From Phaeosaccion multiseriatum (lineage: Eukaryota > Ochrophyta, other classes), in NCBI GenBank assembly GCA_965112735.1, contig OZ218952.1, positions 5,332,001 through 5,396,000 of the forward strand: a stretch of 64,000 nucleotides of DNA, in the 5' to 3' direction. Below are positions 1 to 10,811 of the stretch, piece after piece; the first letter of the stretch is position 1, and each line of letters opens with the position of its first letter. Made by a program: the position numbers and the translations under genes. Below the pieces are notes generated by a model. That model did no database searches. It was not told where the DNA came from and saw only the letters and a list, made by a program, of their open reading frames with translations.

Positions 1-3000
1 TACGCCGCGGGCTCCATCTGCTCTACTGTGATGCCTCCTTCATCCTGTGGCCGGGTGGTACCTGTTTTGCCCCCTTCAATGTCCTTCGCCACTCACACCG
101 CGTGTCCTCCTCGCTTCAAAGGATAAGACGTTTGAGGTGAGGAACCAAGTGCTTGCATCATCTTTCTTGTGGTCGGCCTGGCTGCTGCCATTTTGTTTAC
201 CCACTGCTCTTTGTAATTATTTGCTCATCTCTGTCATCGTATGCCGCTGCTCGCTTTCACCCCGTCGACCCACGTCGCCTCTGGTCACCCGTCATGAAGG
301 TTTGCATGGTGGAGTGCACGGATCCTGATAGCTGCATAGTGAGTAAGGAGGTCTCTTGGTGCAGGCAGGTGTTGCCCGTTCCCCTGTCCCCTGCGCGCCC
401 CCTCCACCCAATCGTGGAACCCCCTCATCGATGTCATCGATGTCATGATCTTGGCTGGCCTGACACTCCTCCTCCTGGCAATGCCTAGCAATGCCTACAT
501 ACAGGCTGCTGCTGCTCCCCTCGTTCGCGCCTGCATGTGCCGGACCTCCTGCAAGCAGGCCTTGCACCCTCTAGACTCGCCCCTTTGCCTCTCTGCTTCC
601 TGGTCTCTTCTCTCGTCAACGCCCATCCTGCTCCCCTCAAACCATAGGGCGCCACCTTCAAGGACGCTTCGACCGTTACCTGCTCTGATGAGTTCTCATG
701 TCTGGTGAGTTGTCACTCAACCCAACTTGGCTCTCGATGCCTGGCGCCTGGCCGATTCTGTTCGTGCATTCATCCTCCGCCCTCTGCTTGCCAAGCAACG
801 GACCTTGCATTTCCTGACCTCTCCCCTCTTTGCCCCTCTGCTGCTTCCTGCCCTTTTGTTCTCTCGTCCACACACACCCATCCTGCTCCCCTCGAACCAC
901 AGGGGGCCACGTTCAAATGCCAATCGACCGCAACCTGCTCTGGGGAACTCTCATGTATGGTGAGTGATCAGCCAACCCATATCCGCTCTCCTGGCCTGGC
1001 CGGTTCTTTACCTTACTCGTGCCTTCGGCTGCACGCATGACGGCCCACACCTTAGCAACCCTTCCCCCTCTCCTGACTGTCCTATCTCTTCTCTCGTCCA
1101 CACACCCACCCTGCTCCCCTCGAACCACAGGGGGCCACGTTCGAATGCGAATCGACCGCAGCATGCTCTGGGGTAGAGTCCTGTCGTGTGAGTGATCAGT
1201 CAACCCATAGCTATCCGCTTTCCTTGCCTGGCAGGTTCTTGCCCTTGCCTTCCTCGTGACTTTCCGGTGCACGCATGACGGCGCGCACCTCAAGCCTTCC
1301 CCCTCCTCTCCTGACCTCTCCTCTGTGCCCTTCTGCTGCCTCCTGCCCTCTTCTCTCGTCCACACCCGCCCTACTCCCCTCAAACCATAGGGGACCACGT
1401 TCCAAGGCTCATCGACCGCAGCCTGCTCTGAATTAGATTCATGTCGTGTGAGTGACCAGCCAACCTATATCCGCTCTCCTTGCCTGGACTTTGGTTCCTT
1501 GAGCCTTGTCTTATTCATGACTTTCCGCTGCAAACATGACGGCGGACACCTCAAGCCTCAACCCCCTCCTGACCTCCCCTCTGTGCCCCTCTGCTGCTTC
1601 CTGCCTTCTTCTCTCGTCCACACCCACCCTGCTCCCGCCCCTCAAACCATAGGACGCCACGTTCGGAGGCCAATCGACCGCAGACTGCTCTGGGGTCCGC
1701 TCCTGTCTCGTGAGTGATCAGCCAACCCATATCCGCTCTCCTTGCCTGGCCGGTTCCTTGAGCCTGGCCTTGCTCATGACTTTCCACTGCACGCATGACG
1801 GCGCACACCTCAAGCCTCCCCCCTCTCCTGACCTCCCCTCTGTGCCCGTCTGCTGGTTCCTGCCCTCTTCTCTCGTCCACACCCACCCTGCTCCCGCCCC
1901 TCAAACCATAGTCGGCCACGTTCGAAGGCCAATCGACCGCAGCCTGCTCTGGGATAGGCTCCTGTGATGTGAGTGATCAGCCAACCCATATCCGCTCTCC
2001 TTGCCGGGCTGGTTCCTTGAGCCCAGCCTTCCTCGTGACTCTCCGCTGCACGCATGACGGCGCACACCTCAAGCTTTCCCCCTCTTCTGACCTCCCCTCT
2101 TGCCCTTCTGCTGTTCCCTGTCCTCTTCTCTCGTCCACACCCACCCTGCTCCCCTCAAACCATAGGAGGCCACGTTCGATGGCCAATCGACCGCAGCCTG
2201 CTCTGCGTTAATCTCCTGTGATGTGAGTACCCTGCCTGTCACACACCAGCCAAATCCGCGGTGCACGGCTGAATGTGTGGCTTAGCTACTTCTCGTACCG
2301 CACCGCTGCACGGCCCATACCTCGAGCTTGGCTCCTCGGCTTACCTCCCCTCTGTGCCTCTGGCCTCCTCTGCTTGTCCTCCTGCTCTCTCTATCCCAAA
2401 CACAGACTAGCCTTTTCATCGATTCGTCCATCGCTACGTGCGCCACCACGGAGTACTCCTGCCGTAATCTCCAGGTGTGTGTGTGTCTGACGAGTGGCCA
2501 GTAAAGGCACTGGGACTGGGCCAGCCCATGCAAGGGGACGGTAGAGGAGACAGTCCGTTTGCGAGAGATGTGATACATGCGGTGAGATGACGAATGACCA
2601 CCCGCACTTCTCTCGCTCGCACGCTCTCTCACTGTGGCCAACAGACAGCAGCTATATCACCAGGCACTGCATGCTGCATAGGCGAGTTTTGGTAAGTAGT
2701 AGTCGCAGGCAAACCGCCGCACTTTGTCCCCGGCCCATACGAGAGTTGTCCAAGAGGTCGAGGAGCGCTGTGTATGGCATGCCTCTTTTCGGGCAAACCC
2801 TTGCCCCCTGCGCTCACATATTTCCCCCATGCCCATCTCTTTGTGCGTGTTGCTGTACCGTAAACTCCCCTTTCCCGTGAACCCCGCCCGTGCGACTTTA
2901 CAACGCAAATACGATAGCTCTGACTTCGCCAATCTGTGTCCAGGTGAGAACGAGTGGAATAGTGAGGCAGACCTCGTCGCTCCCCCACTGGGCTGCTTTG

Positions 3001-3504
3001 GCATCTGCTGCTTCTCAAGGAGCGCGGATTGTTTACTCGTCATCCACTGCCCACCAACCTGACGAAAGCTTTTCTTGTCCCCTTTGTCATCGCTCCCCAC
3101 CCCCCTCTTGCCGCGGCGTCTCGCTCGTGCGGCGGTGCGGCCCTCCTGATGCAGACGAGGACGGGGACGGCGTTGCGGACCGTGTCGACAAGTGAGTGAC
3201 TTAGAGAATGGACCGACTGGGTGTGTAGGCCTAGGTGAAGTGAACGTTGCTTGTTCATGTGGGTGAGCTTTGCGTGGTCCGGGTGTGACCCCCCCAATGC
3301 ATCTCTCCAATACTGCGTGACCTGCGTGCCCCACCCCGCTCGCCTCTTTGCAGAGATTCCACACTGACTACATCCCTCCCTCCCTCCCTCCCTCCCTCCC
3401 TCCCCCCCTTGCTTTTGCTTGCGCCTCGCAGCTGCCCGGACACACCCAACGCCCTCCAGGAGGACTCCGACGAAGACGGAATAGGAGATGTCTGTGACAC
3501 GTAA
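1..3504 (+). CDS. Cysteine-repeat protein with C-terminal thrombospondin type 3 repeats (5' partial)
   Basis: Exons read from splice sites: 1-54 (tentative), 648-704, 903-959, 1131-1187, 1391-1447, 1653-1709, 1912-1968, 2166-2222, 2406-2474, 2645-2691, 2918-2943, 3020-3191 (start may be 3023) and 3432-3504 (TAA). Seven consecutive exons are exactly 57 nt and phase 0. Each encodes a 19-residue module of the form xATFxxxSTxxCSxxxSCx. Only this frame is open in all seven. Exon 2406-2474 is a diverged 23-codon copy. The last two exons join in phase to give two calcium-binding motifs, DADEDGDGVADRVDNC and DSDEDGIGDVCD, which are the DxDxDGxxDxxD loops of thrombospondin type 3 repeats. The protein is therefore probably secreted or on the cell surface, stabilised by disulfides and calcium; that is inference. 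The start lies left of the window, and there may be small exons between 55 and 647 that I could not fix. Confidence 0.72.
648..2474 (+). repeat. Tandem exon-intron duplication array, about 255 bp per unit
   Basis: Exon starts at 648, 903, 1131, 1391, 1653, 1912 and 2166 are spaced 255, 228, 260, 262, 259 and 254 bp. Exon and intron were duplicated together: each intron begins GTGAGTGATCAGCCAACCCA or a close variant, has a shared core with the words GCACGCATGACGGC and TCTCGTCCACACCC, and ends near CCCCTCAAACCATAG. The exon at 2406 is an older, diverged copy. Confidence 0.88.
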
Positions 3505-4870
3505 CCAGGAGCGAGGCTCAAAAACGTGTGCGTGAGGGTGTATCCCCCAGCGCGCCTCTCTCTCTTTAGACTTTGTTTCGTTGTGTTGGCCTTTCCGTAC
3601 CGCCTTAGTTTAGGTTGGGTTGTTTCTTTGCTTTCATATACACGACCGTCAGTCGGACATGTTTGATTTTCATATATTTTGTAGGTTACAGTAGTGGAGC
3701 GTATTGAGCCTATGACTGGTTTCCTCCACAACGTAACAATTACGTAAGGTAAAATAAGGGCGGGTGACGGATCTGAGGGACCGGCCGGCTGGCCCCCTTC
3801 CTCACTCCTGAAACCGTGTAGACCAATTGGAAGGCTTCCTTTACACAAGGAAGTTTCCTGGGTCTCTGGGTAAGGACAGCGCCCTTGCTCTCCAAAAGCA
3901 TTTCATTATTATCACTTCTCGCATCTCTCCTCCTTGACGGCAACTCGGTAGTGCTCAGCCTGGAGGTTATCGTCCTTCTCTCCATGAAGAGGATGCCCGT
4001 TCTCCGCCGCTGGATGTAGATGATGCGAAGGAGAGGTACGCAGATAGAAATAGCGTGTGTATGCGTCAGTCGGCAGTCGTACAAGACTGGCAAGGACTGG
4101 GGCAATACGAAGCGGCAGCGGTCAGTTGACAGCGTGCGGTAAAGGGGAGACTGAGGCTCGTGAGACGTCAGTGGCCGTGGCGAATGACAAACAGAGAGTA
4201 AGCAATGGAGCCGGAGAGGGAAGGGCGACACTCGATAGTGCAACCTTACCTCGAGTCCATAGTAGTCGTGGCTTGCGGCAGAGGCTTGCGGCAGAGGATT
4301 TTTGCGAGCACTACGTGGCTGTGCCCCTAGTCTTTGACTGAGGTGTAGGGTCATTCTGTCGGAACCCTGTAGTTCACAGTTGTCTTGGTACTTCCAACAC
4401 TCCAGCAGAGGGAGGTAGCTGTACCACACATACAGCGGTGTCAGAGGGCCAGCCACCCCCCTTGTGCGTGTTCTTCCCTGTGTGTCTGCGGGGCCAATGA
4501 AGCGCGAGCTTCTACCAGAATCAGAATCAACAGCAGGAGGTCGACAAAAGCGCATCAGCAGTGGTCGACAATAAGTCAATTATTTTTTTTTTTCTTTATT
4601 CCTAACGACTACGAAGCTACAAGAACAGTAACACCCAAAAGAATGTTGATGCTGAGCGAGATGAGGAAATGAGTGTGTGAGGCCGCCCGTTAGGCATCTG
4701 CCTCACCACCCCCTCCACCACCGCCCTCATGAATTGCCTTCTACCCCCCCCCCCCAACTCCCCTACCACAAAGTAGAAGAGCTAGTCAAGCTAGGGAGAG
4801 GGGAGAGTCATGCACGTACCCCCAGCCCCCCTTGAACTTTTTTGCGCCGACCCACAACCACAGAAAGCTC
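3505..4870. other. Spacer after the thrombospondin-repeat gene
   Basis: This follows the TAA at 3502-3504 and runs to the tail of the CNOT4-like locus. It must hold the 3' untranslated region of the first gene. Open frames here, including a long one on the minus strand at 3740-4579, show no domain, no plausible exon joins and no protein-like composition. I see no RNA gene or ordered repeat apart from short homopolymers. Confidence 0.5.
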
Positions 4871-4914
4871 TCACAACACCGGTGTGAGACCTGTGAGAGA
4901 AACATACGTAATTC

Positions 4915-5900
4915 TTAGATTGATTCCTTGCTTGAAGTATTCAATAAAGCTAACCCTGGTTGTGCCACCGTAAGATTGCTGCCTGGGCAAAGCCCCGGTT
5001 GGAGCACGAAGTTGGGCCCCCAGCAGGCGAACTTGGCACCCCACTTCGCAATAAGTATCTTCATCTCGGCCTGAGTGAAGCGTGAAGCAGTCGCCCTCGA
5101 TAGCCCACGCATGCAAGAACGGGCAGACTTTACTGTGGCAGCGCTTGTTGTCTAGAAAAGTGTTGCAGTACTTATTGGTCCCGAAGCTCGCTCGCAGGAG
5201 ATAGAACTTCCCCTGCTCGTCCTGTGCAGGCTGTGCATGTCCACGGCCTGGATACTGAGCATGCGCACCACACATTCACAGATGGCCACAGACAGAGACA
5301 GACAGACAGACAGACAGACAGATGGACAGAGAGAGAGAGAGAGAAGAATGCATGAAGAAGAAAGAAGAAAGGGAGAGAGAGGAGACAAAGACGCCGCAAA
5401 CAAGGACAAAACAAAAAGACCAAACGAGAGCAGCAAAAGAGCAACGCCCTCCCTCCTCACTGCTTGCCTTGACCCCCTCCCCTTACGCTTACCACACAAC
5501 ACACCCCTGCCTTCTGCACCTCCACCCTCCCTCCCGCCTTCTCTCTCTCCCTCTCTGCCCCCCCTTTTATTTCGTACCAAGTGAATGCCTGTTCTGGGCT
5601 GTCGAAAGGGAGGTGTGCGCGCCCTGCTGTCTGATCGTCGAAGGCCTGTTTTTTTTTCCGAATCTTTCCGTACTGACCAAAATACTCGGGCCTCTTCAGC
5701 ATATCCTCTGAAAGGAGGTGGGGGGGGGATGCCATGGACGTACGCGATACATCGATCGGCGATGCGCTCCTGCTTCTTCCTCTCCAGCCAGTCGTTGCCG
5801 TTCACCGCCTTCTGCTGACGGAGTGGTAACTGGCGATGCTGCTGGAAAGCCAACTGCTGCTGCCGCTGCTCGCCCTCCTGGTCAGTCACAAACTTCTTCT

Positions 5901-5941
<41 letters not shown>

Positions 5942-6221
5942 TGTCCGGGTTGCTGATGCTGCTGCTGCTGCTGCTTTTGTCCGGGTTGGTGGTGCTGCTG
6001 CTGCTGCTTTGTCCGGGTTGGTGGTGTTGGTTACTGTCCAACGGACTCGCGGCTGATGCCGCGGCAGTGCCTGTGGCCGACACGTTCCTCCTCTCTCCTC
6101 CTGAGTCTTGATGGACGGTGGAGGAGGAGTCGGAAGCTGCGGCGGTGTCCTCCGTTCCATGGGAGTCGCTCCTTCTCTTGTCCTTCTTGCGCTTGTTTCT
6201 CTTCTTTCCCTTGCGGGGCAT
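4915..6221 (-). pseudogene. CNOT4-like RRM and CCCH zinc finger gene, apparently disrupted
   Basis: Intact CNOT4/NOT4 is a RING E3 ligase of the CCR4-NOT complex with RING, RRM and CCCH domains. On the minus strand the pieces GIPP, SEDMLKRPEYFGQYGKI (RRM) and LRASFGTNKYCNTFLDNK with RCHSKVCPFLH (CCCH finger, C-x8-C-x4-C-x3-H) match it closely. A candidate start is the ATG at 6221-6219, followed by a lysine-rich stretch and a glutamine tract. The frame is broken three times: a missing A near 6009 in a repeated CAAAAGCAG context, a ninth C (5720-5728) inside the RRM where eight would restore the family spacing, and an exact 7-bp duplication at 5075-5088 after the CCCH finger. An intron probably lies between about 5560 and 5255. 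No RING finger is visible upstream. It could be a decaying copy, or a live gene with sequencing errors in homopolymers; the 7-bp duplication argues against errors alone. Confidence 0.6.
5890..6030. repeat. CAG/CTG tract with PGQK-type sub-repeats
   Basis: Runs of CTG on the plus strand are broken by three copies of a CTTTTGTCCGGGTTG-type linker, the rightmost being CTTTGTCCGGGTTG with one T fewer. On the minus strand this encodes polyglutamine with HHQPGQK linkers. The one-base difference switches the frame. Confidence 0.8.
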
Positions 6222-7159
6222 GATGTCGTTTTCAGTTTTACTCCGTCTGGCTGGCTCTGCTCTGAAGCGCAGTGCCAAGTTGAACGGCCCCTGCAGGGAA
6301 GGAAGGAGTGCAAGCAACAAGGAAGGGAGCGAGGAACAATATCACCAGTAGCAGCATCAGCGACAGCACAGCGCGTTTGGGGAAAGGTCAGAGGACTTGG
6401 AAAGACCAACAAACACAACACCACGCACGCCTTCCACCTCAACAAGTGCCGCTCCCCCAAAGCTCATTCTCTCCGCCTCTGCCTGCCTCTTTCAACTAGA
6501 AACTTAAAGCTCAACTTCTCTCTCCCTCTCCCACCCCGCTCACCGTAGATACAGAGCGGTCTCTCCGTTACTTCCACTGGCTCCGCCTGCACCCCCCCCC
6601 CTCACGGAGGCGTTCAGCTATCGTCTCCGTCTCCTCGACCTTGTGTTCAATCCAAGGTTTACCGTTTAGTGTCCGCCTCGTCGAGCAGCTGTCCCCCCTG
6701 CTCCATCTGAAGAAGCCTTCTCCTTCTCGCCCCTTGAGTTTGAACAAGGTCTGCCCTCTTGCACTTGAGGTCTACCGTCTGAGATATTTGACACTCCCAA
6801 AGACGCTTGCAGGTGTAGATTCGTCCGCTCCCAACAGTGGTATGATTCGCAGCCAAAGAGGTCCTTGGCAAGGCCCCCATCGCACGCTCTATTGGCAGAG
6901 CCACGCAGTTGTGAGCAACGTGTTGCGGACCTTTGGCGATCGGCCACTTGAGATAATCGTACCCGTTGATTTCTATGCGTTGAATGGCTTTGAGACGATG
7001 GAAGCGGCGCTGGCACTCTCCACCGTCTCTTCATTGCAATATAAATATTCATATTAAATCCGGATCCGCGACTGACTGCAGCACGGTTGTGCCAAAAAAA
7101 AAAAATGTAACGGCTAGATCCATCTGAAACTCGAACTCCCCTCATTCCATCAATCATCA
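6222..7159. other. Divergent spacer between the CNOT4-like locus and the 7191 gene
   Basis: This region lies between two genes that point away from each other. I searched it for a RING-finger exon that could belong to the CNOT4-like locus and found none. It contains no recognisable coding exon. A short upstream ATG at 7160 opens a 15-codon frame that overlaps the start of the next gene and ends in TAG, so it could dampen translation. Confidence 0.45.
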
Positions 7160-7190
7160 ATGTCTCACAGAGAGGATTCCAGAGAGGAAG

Positions 7191-8365
7191 ATGGTGCGAG
7201 ACGATAGCCGAGATTCGGAGGAGGGCCTCCCTCACTCGGCTCCGTCGGCTATGGGCGAGAGCTCTACCGAGGCCCAGCCTCCTCCCCCGCCATCAGCAGC
7301 AGGAAGAGAGACAATACGAGAGGCAGGAAGAGAGGGCGGAGGAGCAGGGGCAGGAGGAGCAGGGGGGGGACTGAGTAAGCAGGAGAGCACCGCGGCAGAG
7401 GAGGCGAGGGTCAGGGTAGATCGTATGGTCAAGGTGAGTGGGAAAGAGAATCTCTTCAGCTGAGGAAGAGAGAGGTTTTTAAAGCCAAGTGGGAGAACAT
7501 GTCTGAGGGGGGAAGGTCGGCGGCTGCCGCCTTGCTGAGACCCGCAGTCTGTTTTTCTTCCCGCCGTGTGTCATATGTAGGTGGAAGCGCTGGTCGAGAA
7601 GAGAAAAAAGGACTTTGCATACCTAAAGAAGATGCACGAAGGAGACAGCTTCTGGCTCAACTGCGTGCGCTTCAAGAAGGGAGCCGAGCTGGGCCAATAC
7701 GCGCGGGCCCAGACCAAGCAGAGGGCCTTGCAGCTCTTCTACCTGGGGGTCAGTCTGGCCAAGCTCTTGCAGGTGCCGTACAGAGGCTGTCGTGTTGGTG
7801 ATACTGTGCCCTTCAGAACACACAGTGCATTAACTGTGCATTAACTCTCTCTCTCTCTCTCTCTCTCTTGTCTGTTTCTCTCCCGGCGCCTCTTGGCCCC
7901 TTGCAGAGTCCGCCCAGCGGCTATCTGCTGCTCAAGTCCGTGCTGCAGCTGCTGGAGGAGTGGCAGTTCACATGCGCAGGTGCTACCAACCAAGCCATGA
8001 AGGTGCTCCTCGCCAAGGCCGTGGAGAAGCCCTTTGCCGACTCCAACATTGACAATGAGGGCACACGGGGCGCTGTGCTGTTCAAGTACAACTCAGAAAT
8101 CGTGTACGAGTTCCTAGTGACGCCGCCCATGAGCTTCCAAGAAGTAGACTTCTTTCAAGTCATGTTTTCGCTGTGCGATGTCATTACTCTCATGTACAAC
8201 CGCTTCATGGACGAGCAGATCTACGCCTCCGAGCTGGCCTTTGATGCGCTGCTCAAGGTTGACAGTAAGGTCAAGCATCAGGTCCTCAACGTCACCACCA
8301 AGAGCTTCTCGGAGATTAGCATTGGCATTGTCAAGTCAGAGCTCGCGGCCTTCCGCGGGCCGTGA
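7191..8365 (+). CDS. Conserved-looking protein of unknown function, 297 aa
   Basis: Three exons, 7191-7433, 7581-7772 and 7907-8365, all phase 0, give 297 residues. The start is the ATG just after the divergent spacer. Residues 1 to about 75 are low complexity (proline, glycine and glutamate rich). From about residue 82 the protein becomes well ordered: VEALVEKRKKDFAYLKKMHE, then SGYLLLKSVLQLLEEWQF, then a C-terminal segment with FFQVMFSLCDVITLMYNRF and a lysine-rich helix. The pattern suggests an all-helical fold. I do not recognise the family and see no catalytic motif, signal peptide or membrane segment. The second intron ends in a CT repeat (7847-7868). Gene structure is secure; function is unknown. 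Confidence 0.8.
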
Positions 8366-9529
8366 AGAAGGGCGTTGCTGACCATGACGCACGGACGACC
8401 CGGTGGTTCCATGTAACGTAATGTATGTATAGACCTAACTTTAATGCCACATATGCACGTGCGTAGGCTCCACCCTCTCCTCCCCTGTGAGGCTCTGCCC
8501 TCTATCCTCCTCTGTCTCGTTCTTCGCAACGTGCGGATTCTGTGCGGTGCTTGCTCGCTCTGCGTAGCTTGCCTTTTGCCCGTGGTCTTGGACCGTCCCT
8601 CTTCGCTGCGGTGTATATCCGATGTCGACCTCTGCCTTCGATATCCCATCCCATCCCATTCCATAGGGAAGGGCCCCGACGACGCTGTTGCTGCCCTCCC
8701 CGGCCAACAAGCAGAGGCCCCTCCCTCCTCATCATCTCGATTGGTGCGGGGCGCCGTGTCGAGGCATCTACCCAACCAGACTACCCACCCAACACCCTCG
8801 GGGTGGTCTTACACAACGCCAAGCGACGAAGCAGCCCCTGTCTGAGCGAGAGAGAGTACTGAGAGACGCAGAGAGTCCCCACGAGAGTAGTCCGAGAGCA
8901 GTGGCCCATCCTCTGCCTGCTTTGCTTTGGCGCAGCAACAGCAGCAATAACAGTAACAGGGCCCAAATACCTCTACATGGACATGTACATCCTTCGTCCT
9001 TCGCTGCACTCCGCAGCGGGCGATTGTGCGCGTGAGTAAGGCCCCGCCTCGCCTTCCGAGTACCCCACATCCGACCGACAGACTCACCCGGAAAGACAAA
9101 ACAAGAGAAGACTGAGGGAGGGAAGGGGAGAGGGGCAGCAGCAGTGGCCGCTGTGGCGCAACACCGCCCCACCCGTGGGCACAATAAGTCCTCAGGTCTT
9201 ATGGGGCGGCGTGATCTGAGGCGGTTGGTGATCTGAGGCGGTTGGAGCAAGACGTGACTGACTCCTCCGACAACACCGCGGTGCCCTCCTCCTCGAGCTG
9301 GAGGAGGGGAAGTCCTTTGTGTGCTTGTGCTCGTGCTTGTGCCTGTACTTGGTGGCCATCATGCCACATCCACCAGCACGCACTCCTCCCAGCGGCTGCC
9401 CGAGCTCCGCTCTGTTGATGCTCCTCCTTGCCCCTGACCATGCCCCACATCTGCGCGGGGATGCTGCTCCCTTCCCCCTCATCATACGCCACAGCTACCC
9501 GAACTCTGCTCTATATAGCACTTCCCCAC
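8366..9529. other. Convergent spacer between the 7191 gene and the DUF2358 gene
   Basis: This holds the 3' ends of two converging genes. I see no coding exon. At 9204-9245 the 16-base word GATCTGAGGCGGTTGG occurs twice in tandem. Between about 9425 and 9570 diverged copies of the last DUF2358 coding segment are present on the minus strand (see findings). Confidence 0.5.
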
Positions 9530-10606
9530 TCACGAGGATGTCGCTCCCTTCCCCCTGATCATCCGCCACAGCTGCCCCGGCTCCGTCTCCCACCTGGAGA
9601 GGTGCTGGAAGATACTCCCGTCGTCATCATACACAAAGTCATCAACGCCGCTTATTCGCAGCTCGGCCCCCCTGTGGGCGGGTGTGGGTACGTCAGTTGG
9701 AGCACGGAGTGATGTGGTGACGTCAGTTGGAGCAAGACGAAAGGGTGCATGTGCGGCGGGGACCTGACGACCTGTGTTGGCCTGTCTTCTCAACACACTT
9801 GATTGACTTGAATAGACTTGGGGCTGGCCGTGCTCTGTGTGCCAAAGGTGCATGGCGTGGCCACCCGTCTCACCATTTCGTGGTTGCCTCTGTGTTCCAC
9901 TCCGTTCGGATAAGGCTTTCCGAGTCAACCCTTTCGATCTTCTGCAAGTCGAAGAAGGGGGCCGGGTTGGCCTTGCACGCAACCTTGAGGAAACCGCAGA
10001 TCTGGGGCCAAGTCGGGTGGGGGACGGTGAAAGGCAGTAGCTGGCAGGAGTAAGTCAGGCAGGAGGACGAGGTGAGTCTGGGAAGAATCGATTCGAACCG
10101 CCCATTTGTGTCTTGTTTCTCCCTCCCTCTTCTCTTCTTCTCGCTCGAGTGTCAACGTCTTTGGGACCCGATATAAGCACGGGGCCACGGCCAAGCTCCT
10201 CTTACCGTCGTTATCATGCCTACATACAGCAGCTTGCCTTTGAGTTTTGTCACGGGGTCCTCTGAGCAAAGCATGGGCACGCGCATCACCAGCGAGAAAG
10301 AGAAGTTCAGAAACGGAGTTCATGGAGCCACGAGTTGAAAGCGGGTGACTTACCGAAGAGGATGTCATTTCTGTATATCCCATAGTCCATGAGCGGCTGC
10401 TGGTATTGCCGTGGCAAGTCAGCCGACAGAGCTTTCATAGCCTCGTCGACCCTGACCTCGAGAGAGGGGTCCAATTCTCTTCCCCCAGCTTTCAATGCCA
10501 GTGGGCTTCGACATGCAGACACGGAGCCGGTGGCAAGGAAGGCGGAGACGTAGGGAAAGCGGGTGCAGAGGAGCAAAAGGGAGAGCCAGAGGAGGAAGCG
10601 AGACAT
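9530..10606 (-). CDS. Plastid-targeted DUF2358 (NTF2-like fold) protein, 192 aa
   Basis: Minus-strand exons 10606-10354, 10261-10206, 10001-9874 and 9671-9530 join with matching phases to 579 nt. Residues 1-20 form a signal peptide (MSRFLLWLSLLLLC core) ending in VSAF, the ASAF-type motif that directs proteins into secondary plastids. The mature part has the DUF2358 hallmarks: DYGIYRNDILFEDPVTKLKG across the first junction, GKLLYVGM, then FFDLQKIERVDSESLIRTEW, then LRISGVDDFVYDDDG and IFQHLSRW near the C-terminus. DUF2358 proteins are common in plastids and cyanobacteria, and their biochemical role is not established. The start is the first ATG in frame with the signal peptide. The gene diverges from HAS1 with only 205 bp between the two ATGs. 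Confidence 0.87.
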
Positions 10607-10811
10607 GCTGGGTGAGTTGGGGAGTTGATCCCGATTCGATCTGGTGCCCGTGTCTCCTTCCTGATTTGGTTGTCCAGCCCATTTGTGAAATTGTTTACGG
10701 CTACGCCCCGGCCCCTTACCACCCAAGCCCCTGTCTGCTACCGTATGAGTCCGAGTACTGTCTCCTGCTGAGAGCCTTATCAGTAGTTTAGGCGAGGGGT
10801 CGACGAAAAAG
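10607..10811. promoter_or_regulatory. Short shared upstream region of DUF2358 and HAS1 genes
   Basis: Only 205 bp separate two ATGs that face away from each other, so both promoters must lie here or in 5' untranslated sequence. I see no clear TATA box. This is inferred from gene arrangement alone. Confidence 0.45.

Noticed and set aside
3740-4579. A 279-codon minus-strand frame
   Set aside because: Composition is not protein-like, no motif is seen, and it has no plausible exon partners.
10088-10100. GATTCGAACC, which resembles the complement of a tRNA B box
   Set aside because: No A box, acceptor stem or anticodon arm can be placed around it on the minus strand; it lies in an intron of the DUF2358 gene.
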